Shown piece after piece: positions 55,251-64,000 of a DNA stretch of 64,000 nt; the first letter of the stretch is position 1, and every line of letters starts with the position of its first letter. A program made the position numbers and the translations under genes. The notes below the pieces were generated by a model. The model had not been told where the DNA came from, searched no databases, and was given only the letters and a program-made list of their open reading frames with translations. The stretch is from NCBI GenBank assembly GCA_025060395.1, contig JANXCC010000001.1, forward strand, positions 306,520-370,519, written 5' to 3'. The stretch comes from Candidatus Bipolaricaulota bacterium (GTDB taxonomy: Bacteria; Bipolaricaulota; Bipolaricaulia; RBG-16-55-9; DRXL01).

Positions 55251-56453
55251 ATGGCAACTCCAATCAAGACGAACCGTCTGGGATTTCTAGACCAAGAACT
55301 GAAAAGCTTGGAAGAGCAGGGCTTCGTCTGGAGACCACGCACACTGCAGAGCGAACAGCGCGCTCGCGCCGTCTTCGACGGCAAAGAAGTCGTCAATCTC
55401 TCTTCAAATAACTATCTGGGATTAACGAATCACCCGAAGATGCGCGAGGCTGCCAAAAGAGCGATAGATCAGTTCGGCGCTGGGGCAGGTGCTGTCCGGC
55501 CCATCGCTGGCACCATGACTCTACACAGAGAATTAGAAGAGAAGCTCGCACGCTTTAAGGGCGTCGAAGCGACTCTGGTCTTTCAAAGCGGGTTCGCCGC
55601 CAACCTGGGGACGATTCAAGCACTGGTCGGCCCCGGCGATGTCATCTATTCAGAAGAACTCAATCACGGCTCGATCATCGACGGATGTCGCTTGAGTAAG
55701 GCCGAGATCATCAAGTGGCCTCATCGCGACGTAGACGCGCTGAGACAGCTCTGCAAAGAGACCCGTCAAAAGTATCGCCGAGCGCTCCTAGTCACCGATG
55801 CGGTCTTTAGCATGGACGGCGACATCGCCCCATTGAGAGAGTTGGCTGACATCGCTGAAGAATTTGACTTGATTTTTATGGTGGATGACGCGCACGCGTC
55901 GGGGGTACTTGGCAGAGCTGGGCGCGGTTCCGTTGATCACTTCGGGTTGCACGGCAGAGTCGATATTCAGATGGGCACGCTCAGCAAAGCCTTAGGGGTC
56001 ATGGGCGGCTACATTGCCGGCTCGAAGAAGCTTATAGAGTTCTTAATTCAAAAGGCTCGCCCATGGCTGCTTTCAACGGCGCATCCTCCAGCAGTCGTCG
56101 CCGCGGCGATTGCTGCTATAGAGATCCTAGAGAGCCCCGAAGGCGAACAGTTAGTACAGAAGCTTTGGGAGAACGCGCGATACTTCAAGAGCGAGCTGAA
56201 CAGACTCGGCTTCAACACTGGGGCGAGCGAGACCCCCATCACGCCGGTGATTGTCGGTAGCAGCCATAATGCTAGACAGCTTGCGAAGCGACTCTTTGAA
56301 GAGGGGGTTTTCGCCCAAGAGATCGTCTTCCCCATGGTCGCACGCGACAAGGCCCGCGTGCGCACCATCGTGACGGCAATGCATACCAAAGAAGATTTAG
56401 ACTTCGCGCTCAATGCGTTTAAGAAAGTCGGCAAAGAGATGGGCTTAATATGA
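55251..56453 (+). CDS. kbl: Glycine C-acetyltransferase/8-amino-7-oxononanoate synthase family
   Basis: NLSSNNYLGLTNHPKMREAAKRAIDQFGAGAGAVRPIAGTMTLHRELEEKLA, MVDDAHASGVLGRAGRG, QMGTLSKALGVMGGYIAG. Confidence 0.92.
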   Translation: MATPIKTNRLGFLDQELKSLEEQGFVWRPRTLQSEQRARAVFDGKEVVNLSSNNYLGLTNHPKMREAAKRAIDQFGAGAGAVRPIAGTMTLHRELEEKLARFKGVEATLVFQSGFAANLGTIQALVGPGDVIYSEELNHGSIIDGCRLSKAEIIKWPHRDVDALRQLCKETRQKYRRALLVTDAVFSMDGDIAPLRELADIAEEFDLIFMVDDAHASGVLGRAGRGSVDHFGLHGRVDIQMGTLSKALGVMGGYIAGSKKLIEFLIQKARPWLLSTAHPPAVVAAAIAAIEILESPEGEQLVQKLWENARYFKSELNRLGFNTGASETPITPVIVGSSHNARQLAKRLFEEGVFAQEIVFPMVARDKARVRTIVTAMHTKEDLDFALNAFKKVGKEMGLI

Positions 56454-57736
56454 TCGAGCGATACTCGCTCTCGCCGATGAAGGAGCTCTGGACCGAAGAG
56501 GCCAAATATCACCGTTGGCTTCAGGTCGAGCTTGCTGTCGTCGAAGCCCAAGCTGAACTGGGCCATATTCCCAAAGAAGCCGCCCAGGCAATCACAGAGA
56601 AGGTCAGACTCAACATCGCGCGAGCGAAAGAGATCGAGTCTCAGATCGGGCACGATCTCTTAGCGTTTGTGCGCTCTCTGGAAGAGAGCATCGGCCCTGA
56701 AGGGCGCTACATTCACCGTGGCCTGACGTCGTATGACATCGAAGACACGGCCCTTGGGCTAGCGTTCAAAGAGGCTCTTCAAATTCTCATTGACGACGCG
56801 ACTCAGCTTGCGGAGGTCCTCAAGCGCCGTGCGCTCGAGCACAAAAAGACTCTGATGGTCGGGCGCACCCACGGGATGCACGCCGAGCCAATTACGTTTG
56901 GGCTGAAGTTATTAATTTGGTACGACGAGATGGGGCGCAATATCCAACGCCTCAAAGATGCGCAACGGCTCATCTCAATAGGAAAAATTTCGGGTTCTGT
57001 AGGCACTTATGCACATGTAGATCCAGAAGTCGAGCGGCGCGTCTGCGCCAAGCTCGGCTTGACTCCAGCTCCGATCTCGAATCAGATCGTGCAGCGTGAT
57101 CTGCACGCCCAGGTCTTAACGACACTAGCAATCTGCGCCGGCACAATAGAAAAAATCGCGACGGAGATTCGCAATCTCCATCGCACTGAGATCGCTGAAG
57201 TCCGTGAAGGGCGCCCGCACGGCTCTTCGTCGATGCCCCATAAACAAAATCCAAGCACATGCGAGACGCTCACAGGGCTGGCACGGATCGTGCGCATGAA
57301 CGCCTTAGCAGCTTTAGAGAACCAAACAATCTGGCATGAGCAAGACTTAACGCGCTCGTCGGTCGAGCGCATCATCTACCCGGATAGCTTTCTGGCTCTA
57401 CACTATATGCTCGTTCGAATGAGGGGCGTGATCGAGCAGCTCATCGTCAACGCCGAGCGCATGAGAGAAAATCTCGAGCTCAGTCGCGGGACAGTCTTCT
57501 CTCAAGCTTTGCTCTTGAAGCTCATAGACAAAGGCATGGCACGGGCGCGGGCGCATGAGCTGATCGGCGCACTCGCTGTGCAAGCTCTGGCTGAACAAAG
57601 AGACTTCAAATCGCTCGTCTCGGCACATCCTGAGATTCAAAAATTACTCAGCCCTAAAGAGCTCGATGAGCTGTTCGATTACCAATATCACCTAAAGCAC
57701 GTCGAGACGATCTTTACGCGCTTTGCTGGCGGCTAA
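56450..57736 (+). CDS. purB: Adenylosuccinate lyase
   Basis: HRGLTSYDIEDTALGLAFKEAL, GRTHGMHAEPITFGLKLL, PHGSSSMPHKQNPSTCETLTGLAR. Confidence 0.96.
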   Translation: MIERYSLSPMKELWTEEAKYHRWLQVELAVVEAQAELGHIPKEAAQAITEKVRLNIARAKEIESQIGHDLLAFVRSLEESIGPEGRYIHRGLTSYDIEDTALGLAFKEALQILIDDATQLAEVLKRRALEHKKTLMVGRTHGMHAEPITFGLKLLIWYDEMGRNIQRLKDAQRLISIGKISGSVGTYAHVDPEVERRVCAKLGLTPAPISNQIVQRDLHAQVLTTLAICAGTIEKIATEIRNLHRTEIAEVREGRPHGSSSMPHKQNPSTCETLTGLARIVRMNALAALENQTIWHEQDLTRSSVERIIYPDSFLALHYMLVRMRGVIEQLIVNAERMRENLELSRGTVFSQALLLKLIDKGMARARAHELIGALAVQALAEQRDFKSLVSAHPEIQKLLSPKELDELFDYQYHLKHVETIFTRFAGG

Positions 57737-57809
57737 CTTGCATCTTCTCGTTCTGCGAGAGATAATAACAACGCTCTTCTAAGACTCGTAATCCAGAGGT
57801 GATCCGCCT

Positions 57810-57998
57810 ATGGCTTACGTTTCGAAGAAGGATCTCATCGATAAGCTCAACCCTTTACTCGATGATCTTGTAGAGCAACGCAACGACTTGGAGACCGCTT
57901 GGGATGAGATGGACCGTGATACTATCGAAGACCTTCTCGACCGCATGGAGCGTACTATTCAGCAGATGCGCACCGCTATCGACGAAGCGAAGGATTAA
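57810..57998 (+). CDS. Small acidic helical protein, unknown
   Basis: 62 aa, KKDLIDKLNPLLDDLVEQRNDLETAWDEMDRDTIEDLLDRMERTIQQMRTAIDEAKD. Confidence 0.6.
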   Translation: MAYVSKKDLIDKLNPLLDDLVEQRNDLETAWDEMDRDTIEDLLDRMERTIQQMRTAIDEAKD

Positions 57999-58015
57999 TT
58001 TGCGCAAAAGCTTGC

Positions 58016-58040
58016 GGGGCAAGGGTCTCCCTTGCCCCTT
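58016..58040 (+). terminator. Rho-independent-like hairpin
   Basis: ggggcaaggg-tct-cccttgcccc tt. Confidence 0.7.
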
Positions 58041-58117
58041 ATTACTTGAGATATAAGGAAGCTTCTCATAAGATAATACGTGGTATATATTCTGGAGCGA
58101 ACAAAGGGGGAAAGTAC

Positions 58118-60019
58118 ATGTCTAACTCATTTCGCATCGAGTCATTGCTTTCAGCGCGGCTTTTTATGAGCCCGCAGATCGTCGGGGATCGCGTCTACTT
58201 CATTAGCGATCTTTCGGGACGACTCAGTCTTTACGCGATGAATAAAGGTGGGAGCGTCCCAGAACCTCTCTTGCCTCCAGATATCGCACTGCAGAATCCC
58301 ACGCTCATGGGCGGCGTGCCGTTCTACGTCTTCCCCAAACTTAAGAAAATATTGGTGATGATTGATCGCGATGGCGACGAGAATTATCAGCCGTGCTTCA
58401 TCCCCCTAGACGGCGGCATCCCTGAGCCCGTCTTCGGCGATCAGTTTAAGGGCCAGCAAGTCCACGCCCATCACTGCGACCATGAGAAAAACATCGCGTT
58501 CTTCCAAGTCGACCCGCGCACCAGTCCGGTCCATCAGACATATCGAGTCGATCTGCAAAAACGCAAGCTCGAAGATTTGGGAACAAGTCTCTACGGCAAC
58601 TGGGTCGCCGGGGTCAACAGGGAGCACACAAAGTTTATTCTCATTGATGGCTACACTGCCGGAGATCATGTCGTCTACATTCGTGAACGCGGCGATAAAG
58701 AGCGCACTCTGCTCTACGGCAAGCCCATCGAGGCCCGCGAAGAGGGCGAGGAAGTCCCGTTAAATTCTATTAGCTCGTGCCACTTCACTCCTAGAGACAA
58801 GGGCTTGCTCTTCGTCACCTCGCTCTTCGAGGACACCTATGGGCTGGGCTATTTGAAACTGAATAAGCCCGAGGACGTCCAGCCCGTCACGATCAAGGGC
58901 ATTATGCACAAGGGCATAGGCGAATTAGAATATCTTGAGCATCTCGAAGGGAATCGCTATCTTTTGAGTTATAACATTGACGGCTGCTCATGGGTCTACG
59001 AGGGAGTCTTTGACGAGAAGAAGCTCGTCTTCAAGATCACCAAGAATATCATCGGGAAGGGGACGCTGAAGGACGGCGTCGTGCAATCGCTATATTACGA
59101 TAAGAAGCGCCATCGCTACATCGCGTCGTTCTCGACGGCAAACTCGCCGACGCAGCTCTATCTTCTGGAGGGCAAGAGCGTCAAGCCCCAGACGAACGAG
59201 CGCATCTTGGGAATCCCCAAAGAATTGCTCTCCGCCGGCGAAGACGCTTCGTATATCAGTCACGATGGGCTGAGAATTTCAGCACGGCTCTATCTGCCCT
59301 CTAAGAAGCTCGGCTATGCTGCTCCGTACCCTGTGATCTTCTATGTGCATGGCGGGCCACAGAGTCAAGAGCGCCCCAACTTCGCGTGGTTCTCCATGCC
59401 GCTCATTCAGTACTTTACGCTCAACGGCTTCGCTGTGTTTGTGCCTAACGTACGCGGCAGCTCGGGCTACGGCCTCAAATATATGAAGCAGGTCGACCGC
59501 GACTGGGGTGGCAAGGATAGACTCGATCATGTCGCAGCCTTTGAATTTTTGAAGAAAGACAAGCGACTCGATATGAGCCGCGTCGGCGTGATGGGCCGCT
59601 CCTACGGTGGCTATATGACATTGATGCTTGTAGGACGCCACCCGGAGCTGTGGAAAGCCGCCTGCGACATGTTCGGCCCGTACAATCTCTTCACGTTCAT
59701 CGAGCGCATTCCTGAGACGTGGAAGACGTACTTCTATCTCGCTGTGGGGCACCCCGAGAAGGATCGAGAATTTTTCGTCGAGCGCTCGCCCAAGACGTAT
59801 CTCCATCGGCTTGCGTGCCCGCTCCTGGTGATCCAGGGGCGGAACGACCCGCGCGTGCGCGAGGCCGAATCGACAGATTTGGTCAACGAGTTACGCGCCC
59901 AGGGCAAACAGATAGAGTATATAGTCTTTGAAAACGAGGGCCACGATGTCCTCAAGTACGAGAACAAAGTCAAATGCTACACCGAGATCGTGAACTTTTT
60001 CAAGAAGCACTTGATGTGA
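58118..60019 (+). CDS. S9-family prolyl oligopeptidase/acylaminoacyl peptidase
   Basis: Beta-propeller N-terminus; VMGRSYGGYMTLMLVGRHPELWKAACDMFGPYNL catalytic Ser; RNDPRVREAES; NEGHDVLK catalytic His. Confidence 0.94.
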   Translation: MSNSFRIESLLSARLFMSPQIVGDRVYFISDLSGRLSLYAMNKGGSVPEPLLPPDIALQNPTLMGGVPFYVFPKLKKILVMIDRDGDENYQPCFIPLDGGIPEPVFGDQFKGQQVHAHHCDHEKNIAFFQVDPRTSPVHQTYRVDLQKRKLEDLGTSLYGNWVAGVNREHTKFILIDGYTAGDHVVYIRERGDKERTLLYGKPIEAREEGEEVPLNSISSCHFTPRDKGLLFVTSLFEDTYGLGYLKLNKPEDVQPVTIKGIMHKGIGELEYLEHLEGNRYLLSYNIDGCSWVYEGVFDEKKLVFKITKNIIGKGTLKDGVVQSLYYDKKRHRYIASFSTANSPTQLYLLEGKSVKPQTNERILGIPKELLSAGEDASYISHDGLRISARLYLPSKKLGYAAPYPVIFYVHGGPQSQERPNFAWFSMPLIQYFTLNGFAVFVPNVRGSSGYGLKYMKQVDRDWGGKDRLDHVAAFEFLKKDKRLDMSRVGVMGRSYGGYMTLMLVGRHPELWKAACDMFGPYNLFTFIERIPETWKTYFYLAVGHPEKDREFFVERSPKTYLHRLACPLLVIQGRNDPRVREAESTDLVNELRAQGKQIEYIVFENEGHDVLKYENKVKCYTEIVNFFKKHLM

Positions 60020-60023
60020 TGCG

Positions 60024-60875
60024 ATGACGCCCTCCCCAGTTGTCGGGGTGCTGCTTCTGGTCTTTGTGACGCTGATCTGGGGTAGCACCTTCGCTATTAT
60101 CAAAGAGACCATCCAGACTGTGCCGGTGCCTGTACTGTTAGCAATACGCTTCAGCTTCGCGGCGTTAGCGTTGCTCTGGGTGAAACCAGAGCGCAAGACG
60201 CTCCTGCCAGGGCTGATCTTGGGGCTGCTCAGCTTTGCTGGCTACGCTACCCAAAGTATAGGGATGCTGACGACGACAGCCTCAAAAGCCGCGTTCATCA
60301 CGGGGTTGAGCGTGATCTTGACCCCAATTGTTGGGGCGATTTGGCTGCGCCAGCGAGTCCCCTTACGAGCATGGTTCGCCGCCATCTTGGCTCTCTTTGG
60401 GCTGGGGCTGATGACACTTAATCCCAATGAAGGGCTCGTCGTAGGAGATTTCTGGGTCTTGGGGACAGCGCTCGCGTATGCTCTGTATATTGTCTATCTT
60501 GGCGAGATCGCGGTGCACCATCGGCCCCTCGTACTCGCGTCGCTCCAGATTGTTGTCGTCGCTGTGCTTAGTTGGGGCTGGGCAGTACCTGAGCTACACG
60601 TGCTTAAGAATCTGAGTGCTTCGGCGATTGTTGCGCTGCTCTATCTTGCGATCTTTGCGACAGCGCTCGTCTTATGGTTACAAGCATTGGCGCAGCGCGT
60701 CGTGCCCGCGTATGCTGCTGCGTTGATCTTCGCGCTCGAGCCCGTCTTTGCTGCTATCTTCGCGTACTTTTTGTTGGGCGAGGTGCTTAGCCTTCAGGGA
60801 TGGCTTGGTGGGGCGCTCGTCGTGCTCGCGATGATCATAGGGGAGCTAGGGCCTCCACAGAGAGACTCACGCTAA
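60024..60875 (+). CDS. EamA/DMT-family transporter
   Basis: LLVFVTLIWGSTFAIIKETI, ALEPVFAAIFAYFLLGEVLSLQGWLGGALVVLAMI. Confidence 0.92.
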   Translation: MTPSPVVGVLLLVFVTLIWGSTFAIIKETIQTVPVPVLLAIRFSFAALALLWVKPERKTLLPGLILGLLSFAGYATQSIGMLTTTASKAAFITGLSVILTPIVGAIWLRQRVPLRAWFAAILALFGLGLMTLNPNEGLVVGDFWVLGTALAYALYIVYLGEIAVHHRPLVLASLQIVVVAVLSWGWAVPELHVLKNLSASAIVALLYLAIFATALVLWLQALAQRVVPAYAAALIFALEPVFAAIFAYFLLGEVLSLQGWLGGALVVLAMIIGELGPPQRDSR

Positions 60876-60878
60876 AAT

Positions 60879-60908
60879 TTGGCATTGTGGGCGCACATTC
60901 GCTACAAT
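60879..60908 (+). promoter_or_regulatory. Putative promoter, leaderless arrangement
   Basis: TTGGCA-N18-TACAAT; ATG 10 nt downstream. Confidence 0.45.
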
Positions 60909-60918
60909 AATATCTGCG

Positions 60919-61638
60919 ATGACACCCAGGAGACTAGTAGCGTTTGTAGCAGCGCTAAGTTTGGCCATCGGTTTTGTGTCATGTACGCGCGAGGCAACGC
61001 CTCCCAAGAACAAGCCTCCCATCGCCTCGATGGAGTTCACCCCGACGGTCGGCGAAGCTCCACTAACCGTGCGCTTCAGCGCTGAGAACTCGACAGACCC
61101 CGATGGCCAAATTGTCAGTTATGTCTGGGATTTTGGCGACGGCGCCCGGGGCACCGGGATGATCACTGAGCACGAGTATACGAGAGCGGGATCGTTTGTC
61201 GTGACGCTGACAGTCACCGACGACAAGGGCGCAAAGAGTTCTACTAACGGGACGATTCTCGTGCTCGAACCGTCGACACCGCCCCCACCGTCAGGACGCA
61301 CTGACAAGATCGAGAACGATCTAATCATCTACACGCGCACTGTGCCCGATACGCTCAGCCCTAATCAGACGTTCACGATCACTGTTGTCGTGACGGCGAA
61401 GACGGCTCTCCGCGCACTCGTCGTGAGTGAGACGCTTCCAGAAGGGGTGCAGCTTGTATCTGGGAACTTGCGCGCAGCGCAGCTGGGGATGAGTGCAAAT
61501 CAGAAACTAGAGTTTCGCTACGAGATCAAAGTTGGTTCAGCCACTGGAACGTTTACGATCTCTGGTCGGGCGACCCCAGCAACAGAAGAAGGTGCTCAGC
61601 CAGCTCTGGAGCTGAAATCATCTATCAAGGTGCAGTAA
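60919..61638 (+). CDS. PKD-domain lipoprotein
   Basis: Lipobox-like LAIGFVSC; APLTVRFSAENSTDPDGQIVSYVWDFGDGARGTG..HEYTRAGSFVVTLTVTDDKG. Confidence 0.9.
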   Translation: MTPRRLVAFVAALSLAIGFVSCTREATPPKNKPPIASMEFTPTVGEAPLTVRFSAENSTDPDGQIVSYVWDFGDGARGTGMITEHEYTRAGSFVVTLTVTDDKGAKSSTNGTILVLEPSTPPPPSGRTDKIENDLIIYTRTVPDTLSPNQTFTITVVVTAKTALRALVVSETLPEGVQLVSGNLRAAQLGMSANQKLEFRYEIKVGSATGTFTISGRATPATEEGAQPALELKSSIKVQ

Positions 61639-62587
61639 GCGAGCTAGACTCACACGGCGCTTGCTCCAGTATCTGGAGCACCTCCTGTAGATTCATTCTT
61701 TGCAGCTTGCCCCATATATCCTCACCGGTCAGATTACTAAGGATGCGAGCTAACTCGCGTTCAGTGGGCTGTGACAAGCTTTTTGCTTGTTCTACGAACT
61801 GGCGAATGATCGTTTCTCCATGCTCGCGAGCGATCTGGAGCCAAAATGCCAGGGAGACCCCATACCCTGCACCCTCCTCAGGAGAAGTGGTCTTAAGCCG
61901 GATCCCCTCGTGAACGACAAATTCTTGCAGCGGCTCCCGCGTGAGGTCATAAGTGCCCCGGGGTAAGATCTCACGAACATCTTTTTGCCGGCCTTCACGA
62001 TAGGTTTGGCACAGATCAGGAGCTAGCTCTTGTACGACGATAAAGCCGATATATTCAGCGATACCCTCCTCGAGCCAATGCCCTTCCCACATGAGCACAA
62101 GATGGGCTGCTTCATGGGGGAATACCGCATAAACCATGAGCCGAGTAGGACGCGGGGCTTCAGATAGCTTTGTCCATTTCATTGAGCTCACTAAGAATTG
62201 AGGCACGGGCTTAGTAGGCCAGCTCTCGATGAAGACGCCGCCCATATCTTCTCGAAGCAGCACGAGAACAACGCTAAAAGCCCCCAAGTCGAGGCTGAGC
62301 CGCCGTTGGGCGACCTGCAAGATTTGGGCAAGAGCGTGCGCGACTTCCTCAGCTTGGGGCTGATAAGGGGAAGGGAAGTAGACGGTGAAGGGGCCTTGAT
62401 ATAAAGTCTCTAGGCCGTTAGGCTCAATCTTATAGAGCTTCTTTGAATCATCCCAGACGAAGAAGACCTCTGGGTTGATGGCGAATCGACCCTGGGAGAG
62501 GGGATGGCGCTCTTTCAGCAAGAGAAAAAAGAAGAGCGCAGCGAGCACTCCTCCTATCACTAGTACTAAAAGCCTGAGCGAGCTCAT
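61625..62587 (-). CDS. Membrane-anchored gluzincin metallopeptidase (peptidase MA-like)
   Basis: N-terminal TM LVLVIGGVLAALFFFLLL; VFPHEAAHLVLMWEGHWLEEGIAEYIGF (HExxH + downstream Glu). Confidence 0.85.
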   Translation of the reverse strand: MSSLRLLVLVIGGVLAALFFFLLLKERHPLSQGRFAINPEVFFVWDDSKKLYKIEPNGLETLYQGPFTVYFPSPYQPQAEEVAHALAQILQVAQRRLSLDLGAFSVVLVLLREDMGGVFIESWPTKPVPQFLVSSMKWTKLSEAPRPTRLMVYAVFPHEAAHLVLMWEGHWLEEGIAEYIGFIVVQELAPDLCQTYREGRQKDVREILPRGTYDLTREPLQEFVVHEGIRLKTTSPEEGAGYGVSLAFWLQIAREHGETIIRQFVEQAKSLSQPTERELARILSNLTGEDIWGKLQRMNLQEVLQILEQAPCESSSLTAP

Positions 62588-62599
62588 GGCTTCTTACCG

Positions 62600-62989
62600 C
62601 TAATCTATAGACTGTTGTCGCATTCTCCAGAGATCCCTTAAACCCTCGAAAAAGAGCCGTAAAAGTGACATAAGAGCCATTATAATAGTCCAGTACCTAA
62701 AGGCATCTGGATAGAGCTTAGTTAAGAGTTCTTCTGGATATGGTTCAAAGAATATCAACCATCCTACCAATCCCACGCTGAGACCCCCACATACTATCAG
62801 CCGCTCCCGTACCCGAAGGCGCTTTTGCAGCCAACGATGAGCTTTCGTGGCCACCTCAACAAATAACATGAGATATGCCAGGTAGATAACCAACGGAATT
62901 GGGAAGAGTAAGACAGCTCCTACCAAAACGACCAAGAGGAGAGCTGTTAAGCCCTCCTCAGCAAGTGGTCTTTCCGAGGTTTGACTCAT
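62600..62989 (-). CDS. Small polytopic membrane protein, unknown
   Basis: 129 aa, about four hydrophobic helices; ATGA overlap with upstream Cys-rich gene. Confidence 0.65.
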   Translation of the reverse strand: MSQTSERPLAEEGLTALLLVVLVGAVLLFPIPLVIYLAYLMLFVEVATKAHRWLQKRLRVRERLIVCGGLSVGLVGWLIFFEPYPEELLTKLYPDAFRYWTIIMALMSLLRLFFEGLRDLWRMRQQSID

Positions 62990-63735
62990 GGTCTTGTAGA
63001 TCCTCCCTCTCTAGCCATAGGTGTGAATTGCGCGTCCCAAAAGGTACATTCGACACCGATAGTACCTTCAAGACACGCCCAATCGCAAAATTCATTGCAA
63101 CCTACAGCACAAGGTCCCCTTAGCCACGGTCGTGCATAGGCACACCCTGAGATGCATGCTGCCATACATATATTTTTACAAACCCGGTTTACTCTTCCTT
63201 CTCTACGCACTAACCAGCATATCACTTTTCCCCCACCAGCTAGCTGCATTATTTGCCCAGTTGCCTTTTGCTTGGCCGCTCTAAGCTGCTCGGTTACACT
63301 TTTATCAAGCTTTATTATTTTGTTGTTTTCAGGGTGCTTAAAGAAGACAAGCTGCACCTCCTCTAAGTTCTCCTCATTTATCTGCCCAAGCACGATTTCT
63401 ATAATCTGCTTAGTGGCAATATCTACATAATATACCACCGATGGATAGATAGCAAAGTAATCTTGACTAGAGGTCTTTATATCCTTCTTAAGTGTAAAGG
63501 TAATTGCAGCAAACCCCAAGCCTTCTGCTGCTTGGATGTGCCGCACCTCTTCAGGAGCATCACTTAGCAGCTGGCCCTGCATCTCGTGGTATTCGGGTGA
63601 ATTCTTAAGATTTGCAAGTAGATCCTTATATAAAGCAGAGTAAGGATTCTCTACTTTCTCGGCAAAGCAAGGCCAATCCAAACAGGCCAGCGCCCCAAGC
63701 CCCAGCACACATGGGTCTTTAGGCGGGCGCACCAC
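62986..63735 (-). CDS. Protein with 10-cysteine C-terminal domain (halocin C8-like pattern); probably 3' part of a longer gene
   Basis: C-terminus VICWLVRREGRVNRVCKNICMAACISGCAYARPWLRGPCAVGCNEFCDWACLEGTIGVECTFWD. Confidence 0.6.
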   Translation of the reverse strand: MVRPPKDPCVLGLGALACLDWPCFAEKVENPYSALYKDLLANLKNSPEYHEMQGQLLSDAPEEVRHIQAAEGLGFAAITFTLKKDIKTSSQDYFAIYPSVVYYVDIATKQIIEIVLGQINEENLEEVQLVFFKHPENNKIIKLDKSVTEQLRAAKQKATGQIMQLAGGGKVICWLVRREGRVNRVCKNICMAACISGCAYARPWLRGPCAVGCNEFCDWACLEGTIGVECTFWDAQFTPMAREGGSTRP

Positions 63736-63761
63736 CTGCAGCTCAAGCTTGTCTTCCGCGC

Positions 63762-64000
63762 TTACCTCATAGACCCGACCACGTTCACAATTGCCCCTTC
63801 CGGGAAACCTAGAGCCTTAATATCGTCCTTGCTTGCAACACAGATCTCCCGTGGTGCTCCTTGCATTCGATAGCTCTCTTTACCTGATACACCTAACTCT
63901 ATACGATACACCGTAGGCTTCACTGTCAAGCCTGAGCTCTCTCCTACAGCAAGGTAGAGCAAGCCCTTGTCTAGGGTCGTCGCTCCCACGCTCTGCGCTA
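63762..64000 (-). CDS. N-terminal portion of the same Cys-rich gene in another frame; truncated by window edge
   Basis: ...AQSVGATTLDKGLLYLAVGESSGLTVKPTVYRIELG...GFPEGAIVNVVGSMR*; one added G in GGG continues as ..VNVVG-VYEVSAEDKLELQVVRPP. Confidence 0.45.
   Translation of the reverse strand, partial: AQSVGATTLDKGLLYLAVGESSGLTVKPTVYRIELGVSGKESYRMQGAPREICVASKDDIKALGFPEGAIVNVVGSMR

Noticed and set aside
1-64000. tRNA, rRNA and CRISPR arrays
   Set aside because: No T-loop GGTTCGAATCC-type segments in a cloverleaf context, rRNA-like stretches or regularly spaced direct repeats were found by eye; tRNAscan-SE and a CRISPR finder would settle it.

Overview
64 kb of a moderately GC-rich bacterial chromosome, mostly housekeeping and metabolic genes packed in short overlapping operons. 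The lineage looks deep-branching and thermophile-like (possibly Bipolaricaulota/OP1 or a relative, a low-confidence guess). Recognisable genes include proS (partial), ispG, a PfkB kinase, miaB, a CARDB-subtilase, three acyl-CoA dehydrogenases, fmt, a saccharopine-dehydrogenase-like gene, lepB, a NatAB-type ABC exporter, an endonuclease III, an RluA-type synthase, a secreted WD40 protein, mutL, a PIN-ATPase-KH protein, ileS, birA, purA, gdhA, kbl, purB and an S9 peptidase. A ~9 kb array joins a GltD-like flavoprotein, two 2-oxoacid:ferredoxin oxidoreductases and glutamate dehydrogenase. The least explained parts are: (i) a 10-cysteine C-terminal-domain protein translationally coupled to a membrane protein and followed by an HExxH protease at the right edge; (ii) two blocks of orphan small membrane ORFs with in-frame TGA codons or frameshifts (26.7-27.6 kb, 32.5-33.2 kb); (iii) a beta-helix protein split by an apparent single-base frameshift; (iv) a TetR/SPW operon with a perfect palindromic operator; (v) a 32-aa membrane peptide with its own promoter and tandem hairpins; (vi) REP-like palindromes inside ispG and mutL; and (vii) several consensus promoters only 6-10 nt from start codons, implying leaderless mRNAs. 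No tRNA, rRNA, CRISPR array or transposase was recognised. All homology calls come from reading motifs, with no database search.
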